NCBI RefSeq assembly: GCF_003253705.1
Contig: NZ_QKYU01000006.1
Location: forward strand, 108,153-172,152
From: Humitalea rosea
Lineage (GTDB): Bacteria > Pseudomonadota > Alphaproteobacteria > Acetobacterales > Acetobacteraceae
Direction: 5' to 3'
DNA length: 64,000 bases
Shown piece after piece: positions 1-8,783 of the stretch. The notes under the pieces are model-generated. The model was not told the origin of the DNA. It saw only the letters and a program-made list of their open reading frames with translations, and searched no databases. The position numbers and the translations under genes were made by a program. Within the stretch, counting starts at the first letter, position 1. Each line of letters opens with the position of its first letter.

Positions 1-156
1 GCCGACCCGGTGGAACAGCTTGATGCCATGGCCGGCCTCAAGTGCGGCCACCGCTGCGCTGGCGGCGGATTGCGCGATGTGCAGCGCCTCGGCCGCGCGC
101 GTCACATGCTGGCGCTCGGCGACGGCGACGAAAACGCGGAGCTGGTCGAGGGTCAT
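1..156 (-). CDS. LysR-family transcriptional regulator, N-terminal fragment
   Basis: Only the first 52 codons are in the window; the gene continues off the left edge. The visible peptide starts MTLDQLRVFVAVAERQHVTR and continues with an alanine-rich helix-turn-helix ending in GIKLFHR, the usual LysR N-terminal pattern in which the first 60 or so residues bind DNA. The ATG at 156 is preceded by GGTGAGA, a modest ribosome-binding site. The gene lies downstream of the desaturase on the same strand, 86 bases away. The ligand and target genes cannot be inferred from this fragment. Confidence 0.8.
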   Translation of the reverse strand, partial: MTLDQLRVFVAVAERQHVTRAAEALHIAQSAASAAVAALEAGHGIKLFHRVG

Positions 157-242
157 TCTCACCGGGGCGAGGGTAGCCGGGCGCGGGGCGGGGCTGAAGG
201 GGCACAGGTGCCGGGCTGCAACACAGGCCCCGCCGCGGAGCC

Positions 243-1292
243 TCACGGCGAGGGCGACGGCGCCAATTCGGGAAAGCGCACCATCCGGCCGTGCTCCTCA
301 TCCCACAAAGCGTAGCTGGGCGCGCGCAAGGCCTCGCGCAGGGTGAGCGTCGTCACGCTCTCCGCCAAGGTCGGCATGGCGTCGTGGCAGGCCTCCAGGT
401 GGTAGTTCGGCACGCGGGGCAGCAGATGGTGGACGTGGTGGAAGCCGATGTTCCCGGTGAACCATTGCAGCAGCCGCGGCAGCCTCAGGCAGGAGCTGCC
501 ATGCATTGACGCGCCGGCATGGGTCCATTCGGCCTGGCGCGCCCATTGCGACTCCTCGAACCGGTGCTGCACCGTGAACAGCCAGACGCCGATGATCGAG
601 GCGAGGACCATGATCGGCAGTTGCACCAGCAGCACCGGCCCCAGGCCAAGCGTGAGGGCGAGCACAGCGAGCATGGCCCCGAGGGCAAGGTTGGTGGCCT
701 GCACGCTGCGCCGCTCCTTCCGCCAGCTGCGCGGCATGTCGAACGGCAGGCGGTAGAGCACGAGGAACACGATCGGCGGCAGCAGCAACTGCGCCACCAC
801 GGGATGCCGCGCCAGCCGGTAACGCCATCGGCCGCGAGGCGTCATGGCCTGGTATTCGCGCAGCGTCAGGCAACTCGAATAGATGTCCGCCCCCGCATGG
901 CGCTGGTCCAGATTGTTCCAGACGGCGTGGTGCCCCGCGTGCTGGCGCCGCCAGCTGGCATAGGGTGTGTAGGTGGCCAGGCTGCATAGCCAACCGGTCA
1001 CGGCATTGGCCCAGCGGGAGCGGAAGTAGGACGCATGGCCGCAATCATGCTGGATGATGAACAGCCGCACGACGAAGCCCGCGGTCGGGATGGCAAGCGC
1101 CAGCGTCAGCCAGAAGGACACCGTGACGGACGCATACATCAGGCCAAGCAGGGCGACGTAGGCCACGGCATTGCCCGCGAGTTGTCCGATGCTGCGACCG
1201 GGCGAGGGGCTCTGGAAGCGGGCGACCGCATCCCGGGGCGGGCGGCGTTCAGCCTGGGCGGGGTCGGAACGCGGCAGTGTCTGGTCGGGCAT
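243..1292 (-). CDS. Membrane fatty acid desaturase (omega-6/DesA-like)
   Basis: A 349-residue integral membrane desaturase that would insert a double bond in an acyl chain at a di-iron centre. The three histidine boxes are complete: HDCGH at 82-86, HAGHH at 118-122 and HHVHH at 285-289. Hydrophobic segments lie near residues 41-59, 62-80, 168-182, 203-220 and 222-240, giving the normal topology with the boxes on the cytoplasmic side. I chose the ATG at 1292 because AGAGGG sits just upstream and the protein begins MPDQTLP. The reading frame stays open far upstream, but that extension is antisense to the prpF-like gene. Electron donor and regiospecificity cannot be read from sequence. Confidence 0.9.
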   Translation of the reverse strand: MPDQTLPRSDPAQAERRPPRDAVARFQSPSPGRSIGQLAGNAVAYVALLGLMYASVTVSFWLTLALAIPTAGFVVRLFIIQHDCGHASYFRSRWANAVTGWLCSLATYTPYASWRRQHAGHHAVWNNLDQRHAGADIYSSCLTLREYQAMTPRGRWRYRLARHPVVAQLLLPPIVFLVLYRLPFDMPRSWRKERRSVQATNLALGAMLAVLALTLGLGPVLLVQLPIMVLASIIGVWLFTVQHRFEESQWARQAEWTHAGASMHGSSCLRLPRLLQWFTGNIGFHHVHHLLPRVPNYHLEACHDAMPTLAESVTTLTLREALRAPSYALWDEEHGRMVRFPELAPSPSP

Positions 1293-1501
1293 GGCGGAAC
1301 CCTCTGGATCCTCGTGCGCGGCGCCAGGGGCCTGGAGGCGCCGCCGTGGCCCATAATTGGGGATGCGGCACGCGAAGTGAATGCCGATGCGGGAGGGCGA
1401 CGCCTCCGCCATCCTCAACTCCGCCCGCTCGGACCTACTACGCCCGGGATGGTCAAAGGTTACGCGGCGACGGGCGAGGTTCAGATCTGCGCAAATCCAT
1501 A

Positions 1502-1529
1502 TTGCAACGCTACGTAGCGTATGTTTAAT
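1502..1529 (+). promoter_or_regulatory. Putative sigma-70 promoter with a 14-bp palindromic operator, upstream of the PrpF-like cluster
   Basis: TTGCAA (1502-1507) and TTTAAT (1524-1529) are 16 bases apart and resemble -35 and -10 elements. The spacer holds a perfect 14-bp palindrome, ACGCTACGTAGCGT, at 1507-1520, which is a good position for a repressor. Transcription would start near 1536, giving a leader of about 40 bases before the ATG at 1575. The 282-base gap between the desaturase and the PrpF gene holds no other gene that I can support. The cognate regulator is unknown; the LysR fragment at the left edge is not an obvious fit for a perfect palindrome. Confidence 0.5.
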
Positions 1530-1574
1530 ACCGGGAAAGCGCCGGGAGGAACCCGGCAGCCCAGGAGGAGCAGC

Positions 1575-2756
1575 ATGGCCCGGCAGACGCGATGCGTGAT
1601 GATGCGCGGCGGTACCAGCAAGGCGGTATTCTTGAAGGAAGCCGATCTGCCGAGGGATGCGGCGGCGCGCGATGCGCTGATCCTCGGCATCTTCGGCTCG
1701 CCCGACAAGCGGCAGATCGACGGGCTCGGCGGCGCCGATCCGCTGACCAGCAAGCTCGCCGTCATCGGGCCGCCGCGGGTCGATATCCCCGAGGCCGCGG
1801 GCACGCACCTCACCTACACCTTCGGCCAGGTGGAGATCGACGAGCCGGGGATCGACTACCTGAGCCTCTGCGGCAACATCAGCTCCGCCGTCGGCGCCTT
1901 CGCGGTGCGGGAGGGCATGGTGGAGCCGCGCTCGCCGATCACCACGGTCCTGGCCTGGAACACCAACCTCAAGCGCGTGCTGCGGATCGAGGTGCCGGTC
2001 GAGGACGGCCAGCCGGTCGAGGAGGGCACCTTCGCCGTCCCCGGCGTGCCCGGCACCGGCGCCCGCATCCTGGTGGATTTCGCCGCCACGGCGGGCGGGA
2101 CCACCGGGGCGCTGCTGCCGACCGGCCAGCCGATGGATGTGCTGGAGGTCGAGGGCATCGGCAGCATCCAGGTGAGCCTGGTCGATATCGGCAATCCGCA
2201 TGTCTTCATCCGCGCCGCCGATGTCGGGCTGACGGGGCGGGAGACGCCGGCCGAGATCGACGGCAATGCCGATCTGCTGGACCGGCTGGAACGCATCCGT
2301 GGCGCCGCCGCGCATCGGCTGGGCCTGGCGACCTCACCCGCCGCGGCGCGGTCGGAGACGCCGGCGGTGCCGATCCTCGGCATGATGGCGGCCCCGGCCG
2401 GGTATCGCGACTTCCTGCATGGCACCGAGGTGCCGGCCGAGGAGATGGATGTGTTGGCGCGGCTGATGTTCATGCAGCGCACCCACAAGACCTATGCCGG
2501 CACCAGCACCGTCTGCACCGGCGTCGCCAGCCGCATCCCCGGCACGCTGGTGCATGAGGCCGCGCGCCCCGTGCCCAACGAGCAGGCCGAGTGCCGCATC
2601 GGCCATCCGGCCGGCGTGATCGTCACCGAGGTCAAGGTTTTGGGTGGCAATGGGCCGGAGTTCAGCGTGCAGCGCGCCACACTCGGCCGCACCGCGCGGC
2701 TGATCATGGAAGGCTATGTCTTCACCGCCGACCGCCTGCCGCAGGCCGCGGAATGA
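1575..2756 (+). CDS. PrpF-family isomerase/tautomerase (2-methylaconitate isomerase or 4-oxalomesaconate tautomerase type)
   Basis: A 393-residue PrpF-fold protein (two DapF-like halves). The N-terminus has the family motif MMRGGTSKAVF. GGADPLTSK ends in Lys60 and SLCGNISSA holds Cys99; these match the lysine and cysteine known as acid/base residues in PrpF. Family members move the double bond of methylaconitate, aconitate or 4-oxalomesaconate. The ATG at 1575 has a strong AGGAGGAG at 1563-1570. Its stop overlaps the start of the flavoenzyme gene (ATGA), so the two are probably translationally coupled. Linkage to an MmgE/PrpD protein and a Bug receptor favours a tri- or dicarboxylate substrate. 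The exact substrate is not determined. Confidence 0.85.
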   Translation: MARQTRCVMMRGGTSKAVFLKEADLPRDAAARDALILGIFGSPDKRQIDGLGGADPLTSKLAVIGPPRVDIPEAAGTHLTYTFGQVEIDEPGIDYLSLCGNISSAVGAFAVREGMVEPRSPITTVLAWNTNLKRVLRIEVPVEDGQPVEEGTFAVPGVPGTGARILVDFAATAGGTTGALLPTGQPMDVLEVEGIGSIQVSLVDIGNPHVFIRAADVGLTGRETPAEIDGNADLLDRLERIRGAAAHRLGLATSPAAARSETPAVPILGMMAAPAGYRDFLHGTEVPAEEMDVLARLMFMQRTHKTYAGTSTVCTGVASRIPGTLVHEAARPVPNEQAECRIGHPAGVIVTEVKVLGGNGPEFSVQRATLGRTARLIMEGYVFTADRLPQAAE

Positions 2757-4771
2757 GCGCCGCATCGATGCTCATAGCACAGCCGGGGATGATGGGGCCG
2801 CTGGCGCTGCGCAACCGCATCATCATGGGCCCGATGGGGACCAATTACGGGACGGGTGACGGCTTCTCGACCGAACGCGACAAGCTCTACTACGCGCTGC
2901 GGGCGCAGGGCGGTGCCGCGATGATCATCACCGAGGCGATGGTCGTCGCCGCGAATGCGCGCAACCACCGCAACTCGCTCTGCATCCACCATGACAAATT
3001 CATCCCCGGCCTCGCGGCGGTGGTGGATGCGATCCATGACGGCGGCGCGCTGGCCGTGGCACAGCTGAACCATCGTGGCGGGCTGCTGCGCCGGTCGGTG
3101 CTGGGCATGGAGCCGGTGGGGCCATCGGATGGCATCAACCCGGCGACAGGCGAGCCGGTCCGTGGCCTCTCCGTCGCGGAAATCCGCGCGATCCAGGAGG
3201 ATTTCCTGACCTCGGCGCGGCGGGCCTGGGCCGCGGGCTATGACGCGGTCGAGCTGCATGCGGCGAATGGCTATCTGTTCCAGCAATTCTTCACGGCACG
3301 CATCAATCGGCGCGACGACGCCTATGGCGGTTCGCTCGAAAATCGGATGCGTCTGCTGCTGGAAACGGTGGCGCTGATTCGTTCGGAAATCCCGGAGCTG
3401 CCGCTGATGATCCGCATCAGCGCCACGGAATATGTCGAGGGCGGCTACAGCGAGGCGGAGATCATCGCCCTGGCCCAGGCGCTGGAACGTGCGGGTGTGA
3501 TCGCCATCGACCTTTCGGGCGGCTCGAACGAGAGCCCGGCGCTGTCGCGCTACTGCATCCAGCCGCCGTCCTTTCCCCGGCGCTTCCTGGAGCCCTATGC
3601 GCGGCCGATCACCGAGGCGCTGGGCATTCCCGTCATCATGGCCGGGCGCATCATCGACCCCGAGGATGCCGAGGGCGTGTTGCAGGCGGGCAGCGCGCAC
3701 TACGTCGCGGTGTGCCGCGCCCTGGTCGCGGACCCCTATTGGACGCGCAAGGCCTTTGGCCGGATCGCGACGCCGATCAAGAAGTGCATTTCCTGCAATG
3801 TCTGCTTCGAACGCCTGACGTTGGAGCAGGATGTCGCCTGCGTCGCCAATCCGCTGGTCGGCACCGAATTCGAAGGGCTGGAGCTGGCGGAGCCGCAGCT
3901 CGCCGATCGGCTGCCCGAGGCGCAGCGCCGCCGCGTGCTGGTGCTCGGCGCGGGCGTTGCAGGCGTGGAGGCGGCGCGCGTCGCCGCGGCGCGCGGCCAT
4001 GTCGTGGAGGTCTGGGAGAAGGCGGATGTGGCGGGCGGGCAGTTGCCGCTGGCCATCGCCGGCCCGGACAAGGCCGATGTCGCCGGCATCTGGAGCTATC
4101 GCTGGCCGCAGCTGGAAACATTGGGCGTTCCCGTCCGCTTCGGGGTGGAGGCCACACCGGCCCGCATCCGCGATTTCGCCCCGGACCTCGCGATCGTCGC
4201 GACCGGCGCCCGCGCGCGGCACCTGCCGATCCTGGACTCGGCGCCCTGCCCAACGCTGCATGCCTGGGAGGTGATCCGCGAGCCCTCCCGCATCCCGCGC
4301 GGCAGCCACGTCACCATCATCGGCGGCGGCCTCGTCGGGTTGGAGACGGCGGATCTTCTGGTGGGCGAGGCCGGCTGCCACGTCACCCTCATCGAGGCCC
4401 TGCCGACCGTGGCCACCGGCATGGCCCGCAACAACCGCTTCGACCTGCTGGAGCGGCTGGAACGCGGCGGCATGAAGACTCTGACCGGTACCTTCGTCGA
4501 GGGCTTTGTCGGTGACCAGGTGATGCTCCGCAGCGGGGAGCGGCGCTGGAACATGCCGGCGGGCGATGTGGTCATCCATGCCGTGGGACCGGTGCCGAAC
4601 CGCGATGTGCTGCCGGTGCTGGAGCAGGCCGGCGTCGACTACGTACTGGTCGGCGATTGCAACCGACCGAGCGATTTTCTCGATGGCATCCGCGATGCCT
4701 GGATGACGGCGCTGGCCGTTGAGCGGCATCCGAAGGCCCGCACCCACGCCGCCGCTTTGGCCGTGCCATGA
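2753..4771 (+). CDS. NADH:flavin oxidoreductase, OYE/2,4-dienoyl-CoA reductase (FadH)-like
   Basis: A 672-residue multidomain flavoenzyme. Residues 1 to about 340 form an OYE-type FMN barrel (GPMGTNYGTGDG near 27-38; HAANGYLFQQFF; IRISATEYVEGG). Cys345, Cys348, Cys351 and Cys363 form the linker cluster motif CxxCxxCx11C expected for a 4Fe-4S centre. An FAD-binding Rossmann motif (VLGAGVAGVEAA) follows near 395 and an NAD(P) motif (IIGGGLVGLE) near 520. The family reduces activated C=C bonds (dienoyl-CoA reductase) or demethylates small amines; the neighbours here suggest an unsaturated carboxylate or CoA ester. The gene starts inside the stop of prpF and overlaps the next start by ATGA. The cysteine spacing is one residue tighter than the usual CxxCxxxC. 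Confidence 0.88.
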   Translation: MSAASMLIAQPGMMGPLALRNRIIMGPMGTNYGTGDGFSTERDKLYYALRAQGGAAMIITEAMVVAANARNHRNSLCIHHDKFIPGLAAVVDAIHDGGALAVAQLNHRGGLLRRSVLGMEPVGPSDGINPATGEPVRGLSVAEIRAIQEDFLTSARRAWAAGYDAVELHAANGYLFQQFFTARINRRDDAYGGSLENRMRLLLETVALIRSEIPELPLMIRISATEYVEGGYSEAEIIALAQALERAGVIAIDLSGGSNESPALSRYCIQPPSFPRRFLEPYARPITEALGIPVIMAGRIIDPEDAEGVLQAGSAHYVAVCRALVADPYWTRKAFGRIATPIKKCISCNVCFERLTLEQDVACVANPLVGTEFEGLELAEPQLADRLPEAQRRRVLVLGAGVAGVEAARVAAARGHVVEVWEKADVAGGQLPLAIAGPDKADVAGIWSYRWPQLETLGVPVRFGVEATPARIRDFAPDLAIVATGARARHLPILDSAPCPTLHAWEVIREPSRIPRGSHVTIIGGGLVGLETADLLVGEAGCHVTLIEALPTVATGMARNNRFDLLERLERGGMKTLTGTFVEGFVGDQVMLRSGERRWNMPAGDVVIHAVGPVPNRDVLPVLEQAGVDYVLVGDCNRPSDFLDGIRDAWMTALAVERHPKARTHAAALAVP

Positions 4772-5577
4772 CAGGGGCAGCGATGGACGACACCTACGAG
4801 CTTTACGCGATCCGCTATGCGATGCGGGACGCGAAGCGGAAAGATCACTTTATCGGCGGCGATCCGCATGATGCGCCGATGCCGATGGATTACTTCCTCT
4901 GGGCCGCGGTCGGCGCCAACGGCAGCTTCGTCATCGACACCGGCTTCAATGCGGAAACCTCGGCCAAGCGTGGCCGCACCTTCCTGCGCTGCCCGGTCGA
5001 GAGCCTGTCGCTGATCGGCGTCGATCCGGCCACGGTGCAGGAGGTGGTGCTGACGCATCTGCACTACGACCATGTCGGGAATTTCGACCGCTTCCCCGCC
5101 GCCCGCTTCCATCTGCAGGAACCGGAAATGCAGTATGCGACCGGCCGCTACATGCGCTTCCCGCGCCTCGCGCATTCCTTCGAGGTCGAGGATGTCTGCG
5201 GCATGGTGCGGCTGAATTTTGCGGGCCGCGTCTGCTTCCACAATGGCGATGCGGTAATCGCGCCCGGTGTCTCCCTGCACCGGATGGGGGGGCATTCCGC
5301 GGGGCTGCAATGCGTGCGGGTCAATACGCGGCGGGGGCCGGTGGTGATCGCCTCCGACGTCACGCATTTCTATGAGAACATGGAAACGGGCCGCCCTTTC
5401 CCGACCGCCTTCCATGTCGGCGAGATGCTGGAGGGCTTCGAGGCGTTGCGCGCCCTCGCGCCCTCCGACGCGCACATCGTGCCGGGCCACGACCCCGAGG
5501 TGATGCGCCGCTACCCCGCCGTCTCGCCGGAACTGCACGGCATCGCCGTGCGGCTCGATGTCGATCCCATCGCCTGA
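4768..5577 (+). CDS. Metallo-beta-lactamase-fold hydrolase (AHL-lactonase-like)
   Basis: A 269-residue MBL-fold protein with the di-zinc motif THLHYDHVGN (His97, His99, Asp101, His102). Downstream are the other expected ligands: His in MGGHSAGLQ, Asp in IASDVTHFY and His in VPGHDPEV. This arrangement resembles N-acyl-homoserine lactonases (AiiA/AttM) and other lactone or ester hydrolases. The gene sits inside a catabolic operon, with ATGA overlap to the flavoenzyme upstream, so a lactone or ester intermediate of that pathway is at least as likely as a quorum-sensing signal. A second in-frame ATG at 4783 is an alternative start. No signal peptide is visible, so it is cytoplasmic. Confidence 0.85.
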   Translation: MTGAAMDDTYELYAIRYAMRDAKRKDHFIGGDPHDAPMPMDYFLWAAVGANGSFVIDTGFNAETSAKRGRTFLRCPVESLSLIGVDPATVQEVVLTHLHYDHVGNFDRFPAARFHLQEPEMQYATGRYMRFPRLAHSFEVEDVCGMVRLNFAGRVCFHNGDAVIAPGVSLHRMGGHSAGLQCVRVNTRRGPVVIASDVTHFYENMETGRPFPTAFHVGEMLEGFEALRALAPSDAHIVPGHDPEVMRRYPAVSPELHGIAVRLDVDPIA

Positions 5578-5605
5578 CCACGCACTGATTTCTGGAGGAA
5601 TACGC

Positions 5606-6997
5606 ATGTCCGAGCCCGCCGCCGTCACCCTCGCACGGCATTTTTCCAAGCTTTCCATCGACCAGATTCCGGCTAGGCATTTGGCCGATGCCAAGGCACT
5701 GATCGCCGATTGGTTCGCCGTGGCGCTCGCGGGGTCGCGCGCCGACAGCGGCGCCATCGCGCGGCGCTTCGCGACCGAGACCGGCGGGCGCGAGGAAGCC
5801 TGCATCGTGAATGGCGGCGGCGCGCGCGTGCCGGCGGTGCATGCCGCCTTCGCCAACGCCATCGCCTCCCACAGCGTCGAGCTGGACGACGTGGATATTC
5901 TTGCGCTGTTCCATTTCAGCCCGCCGGTCGTCGCGGCGGCGGTGGCGGTGGCGGAACGCGCAGGCTCGACCGGCGCGGAACTGCTGACCGCCGTCGTCGC
6001 GGGCTGCGAGGCCATGGCGCGGCTGAGCGATGCCACCAACCCCTCGCTGCGTGATCGCGGCTATCACACCACGCCGACCGTGGGCGCCTTCGGTGCCGCG
6101 GTCGCGGCGGGGGTGCTGCTGCGGCTGGATGAGGCGACGATGACCTCCGCCCTCGGCCTCGCCGGGGCGCAGGCCTCGGGGCTGATGGAGATGTACGGGC
6201 CCTCCATGCAGAAGCGCTTCAACCCCGGCCCGGCGGCGCGCAACGGCGTCACCGCCGCGGTGATGGCGCAGCTTGGCTTCACCGGCGCGGCGACCATCCT
6301 GGACGGGCCACGCGGCTTCTGCCGGGCCTTCAGCGACCATTACGACGCGGAGGCGCTGCTGCGCGGGCTCGGCACCGAATTCCCGATCCACATCGAGTAC
6401 AAGGCCTATTCCTGCGCGCGCCCGATCCATAACGGGATCGATTGCGCGCTCGACATCCGCAAGCAGATCGGCGCGGATCGTGTCGATGGCATCCGCAGCA
6501 TCACCATCCGGCGGCATTCTGCCTGGGCGCATTACCACCAGATCCCGCGCCCCGCGACGCATCACGAGGCGCAGGTGAGCATGAACTACTCCGTGGGCGT
6601 GGCGCTGCGCGAGGGCGCCGCCCTGCTGCCGCAATACACCGAGGAGAAGGTGCACGACGAGGCCATCCTGCGCCTTTCGGAGATGGTGACCGTGGTGCCG
6701 GACGACAGCCTGCCGCGCGGCGTCTCCTGCCTCATGACCGTCGAGACGGCGGATGGCGCCAGCTTCTCGTCCCAGGTGGACCACCCCAAGGGCTCCATCG
6801 CCAATCCGATGACGCCCGAGGAGGCCGCGGCCAAGGCGCATCTGCTGGGCGATCCGGTCATCGGCGCGGCCGGGGTTACCCGTCTGCTGGAGCGGATCAG
6901 CCAGTTGGAGACGCTGCCGCGGGCGGCGGAGCTGATGGCGCTGGCCCAGGGCAGCGGCGTCAAGGCCGCGGAGAAGGCGTTCGCAAGCGCCTGCTGA
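5606..6997 (+). CDS. MmgE/PrpD-family protein (first of two)
   Basis: A 463-residue MmgE/PrpD-family protein. Members include 2-methylcitrate dehydratase, cis-aconitate decarboxylase and iminodisuccinate epimerase. Recognisable blocks are the helical start ending IADWFAVALAGS, HSVELDDVD, a GSTGAELLTAVVAGCE helix and KAYSCARPIHNGID, which contributes to the family active site. The ATG at 5606 follows GGAGGAA (5594-5600), so the 16 extra in-frame codons upstream are not used. It lies 28 bases after the MBL hydrolase and 44 bases before the Bug receptor gene. Together with the PrpF-like isomerase it suggests handling of an aconitate-like polycarboxylate. Confidence 0.87.
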   Translation: MSEPAAVTLARHFSKLSIDQIPARHLADAKALIADWFAVALAGSRADSGAIARRFATETGGREEACIVNGGGARVPAVHAAFANAIASHSVELDDVDILALFHFSPPVVAAAVAVAERAGSTGAELLTAVVAGCEAMARLSDATNPSLRDRGYHTTPTVGAFGAAVAAGVLLRLDEATMTSALGLAGAQASGLMEMYGPSMQKRFNPGPAARNGVTAAVMAQLGFTGAATILDGPRGFCRAFSDHYDAEALLRGLGTEFPIHIEYKAYSCARPIHNGIDCALDIRKQIGADRVDGIRSITIRRHSAWAHYHQIPRPATHHEAQVSMNYSVGVALREGAALLPQYTEEKVHDEAILRLSEMVTVVPDDSLPRGVSCLMTVETADGASFSSQVDHPKGSIANPMTPEEAAAKAHLLGDPVIGAAGVTRLLERISQLETLPRAAELMALAQGSGVKAAEKAFASAC

Positions 6998-7041
6998 TCC
7001 AGGGACGCACAGGACATAAACAAGAAAAGGGAGATAAGACG

Positions 7042-8064
7042 ATGACCAGGACTTTGTTCGACACATCGCAGTCCGGAATCGGACGACGCGGACTGCTGCT
7101 CGGCGCGCTCGCGGCGCCGGCGTTGCTGCGGCCGGCTTGGGCGGACACCTTCCCCTCCCGAGCCATCCGGCTGGTGGTGCCCTTCACCCCTGGCGGCGCC
7201 GCCGACATCACCGCCCGGCTGATAGGGGAACGCATGTCGGCGATCCTCGGCCAGCCGGTGGTAGTGGACAACCGCCCCGGCGCCGGCGGCAACATCGCGG
7301 CCGAGGTGGTCGCCCGTTCCGAGCCTGATGGCTACACGACCTTCCTTGGTGGCGCGACGATCTTCTGCGCCAACAAGGCGCTCTATGGCGGCCGCATCCC
7401 CTTCCACCCCATCACCGATTTCACCCATCTGAGCCGCGTCTCGATCGGCACGACCCTGCTGGTCGTCAACGCCCGCGAGCCCTGGCAGACCTTCGGTGAA
7501 CTCATCGCCGCGGCGAAGGCGAATCCGGGCCGGATCACCATGGCCTCCTCCGGCCAGGGCACGATCAGCCATCTGAGCCTGGCGAAGCTGATGCAATCGG
7601 CCGGGGTGGAGATCACCCATGTGCCCTATCGCGGATTGACGCCGGGGCTGAACGACCTGATCGGGGGCACCGTCAACATGATGTTCGACGGCATTCCCGC
7701 GCTGATCCCGCATGTGCGCGAGGGGCGTCTCCGCGCCTTGGCGGTGGGCAGCGACAAGCGCGTGACCTTCGTGCCCGGGCTCGAAACCGTGCCCAGCATG
7801 GGCGAGCTGCTGCCTGGTTCGGGCATGGATATGGAGTTCTGGTACTCCATCGACGGCCCCGCCGGGCTCCCGCCCGAGGTCGCGACCAAGCTCTACAATG
7901 CGACGGTGCAGGCGGCGAAGCAGCCGGATTACGAGGCGCGGCTGCAGCCGCTGGGCTTCACGCCGATCACCGATGCCTCGCCCGCGGCCTTCACCAGCTA
8001 CATCGAGCGCTCGGTGCCGGTCTGGGAGGAACTGGTCCGTGTCTCGGGCGCCCGGCTGGAGTAG
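7042..8064 (+). CDS. Bug/TctC-family tripartite tricarboxylate transporter receptor (cluster 1)
   Basis: A 340-residue periplasmic solute-binding protein of the Bug family. The N-terminus carries a twin-arginine-like signal (SGIGRRGLLLGALAAPALL) ending near PAWA, then the mature start FPSRAIRLVVPFTPGGAADI. The latter is the Bug signature whose loop clamps the carboxylate of the ligand. VVDNRPGAGG, PDGYTTF and THVPYRG are further conserved blocks. It closes the cluster that begins at 1575, so it probably binds the substrate of that pathway. No TctA/TctB membrane subunits are encoded nearby. The start at 7042 has AAAAGGGAG about ten bases upstream. Confidence 0.92.
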   Translation: MTRTLFDTSQSGIGRRGLLLGALAAPALLRPAWADTFPSRAIRLVVPFTPGGAADITARLIGERMSAILGQPVVVDNRPGAGGNIAAEVVARSEPDGYTTFLGGATIFCANKALYGGRIPFHPITDFTHLSRVSIGTTLLVVNAREPWQTFGELIAAAKANPGRITMASSGQGTISHLSLAKLMQSAGVEITHVPYRGLTPGLNDLIGGTVNMMFDGIPALIPHVREGRLRALAVGSDKRVTFVPGLETVPSMGELLPGSGMDMEFWYSIDGPAGLPPEVATKLYNATVQAAKQPDYEARLQPLGFTPITDASPAAFTSYIERSVPVWEELVRVSGARLE

Positions 8065-8142
8065 GCGGGGTGCCGCCGTGAACGCGCCTTGATTCCCATG
8101 GAGGGATCGACAAAGAGGGGCCCGGACTTCGGAGGGCCTTTC

Positions 8143-8760
8143 ATGCGGATCAAGGACACAGCGCCGGCCGCCGCCCCCCGCCGCGGCCGGCCGCGCAGTC
8201 CGGAGGTGCGGGAGCGGATCCTGGCCGCCACCGAGGAGTTGCTGTCCGAAGGCGGGTTCCAGGCCGTCACCGTGGAGGCGGTTGCGGCACGGGCCGGGGT
8301 GGCGAAGACCTCGCTCTACCGCTGGTGGCCCAACCGGGCGGCGGTGGCGCTGGACTGCGTTTCAGCGCGGATGACGCCGATTGCCGACGAGGCCGGCATG
8401 GGCGGTTTCCGCGAGCGGTTCCGGCGTCAGCTCAAGGCGACCATCCGTTTGCTCAACAGCCCGCAGGGCCAGGCGATCCTGGCGCTGATCGGGGCAAAGC
8501 AGACCGATCCCGCGCTGGCACAATCCTATTCGGAACAGATCGCGCGGCCCCGGCGCGCGCAGACCCGGATGCTGCTGCAACAGGCGACGCGCGCGGGCGA
8601 GATCGCGGCGGGGACGGATCCGGACGTCTTCCTCGATGCGATCTACGGCCCGCTCTACTACCGCAAGGTCGTGTCGGGTGAGCCTGTGACGGATGAGTTC
8701 ATCGACCGCATCGTGGATGCGGCCTTCATCGCCTTCGGTGCCAAACCCGGGGCGGAATAA
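8143..8760 (+). CDS. TetR/AcrR-family transcriptional regulator
   Basis: A 205-residue regulator. After a basic arm (APRRGRPRSP) the DNA-binding domain shows RERILAATEELL, then the helix-turn-helix VEAVAARAGVAKTSLYRWW at about residues 44-62. The C-terminal half (PRRAQTRMLLQQATRAGEI, DAIYGPLYYR) resembles the TetR_C_16-type ligand domain. I chose the ATG at 8143 because GGAGGG at 8131-8136 is six bases upstream; an in-frame extension to 8089 lacks such a site. It lies between the Bug receptor gene and an aldo/keto reductase on the same strand and could control either. No palindromic operator was evident next to it. Confidence 0.88.
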   Translation: MRIKDTAPAAAPRRGRPRSPEVRERILAATEELLSEGGFQAVTVEAVAARAGVAKTSLYRWWPNRAAVALDCVSARMTPIADEAGMGGFRERFRRQLKATIRLLNSPQGQAILALIGAKQTDPALAQSYSEQIARPRRAQTRMLLQQATRAGEIAAGTDPDVFLDAIYGPLYYRKVVSGEPVTDEFIDRIVDAAFIAFGAKPGAE

Positions 8761-8783
8761 CGACAGGCATCGGGGGGATCCTT

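Noticed and set aside
1293..2315. Upstream extension of the desaturase frame, giving a 690-residue protein
   Set aside because: It is antisense to the PrpF-like gene, which has clear motifs and a strong ribosome-binding site; desaturase homology starts at 1292.
2714..4747. 677-residue minus-strand open frame
   Set aside because: Fully antisense to the OYE/FadH-like gene, with low-complexity His/Arg/Gly sequence typical of GC-rich shadow frames.
4768..5577. Quorum-quenching lactonase as a firm call
   Set aside because: The MBL motif fits AHL lactonases, but the operon context points to catabolism and the fold serves many hydrolases.
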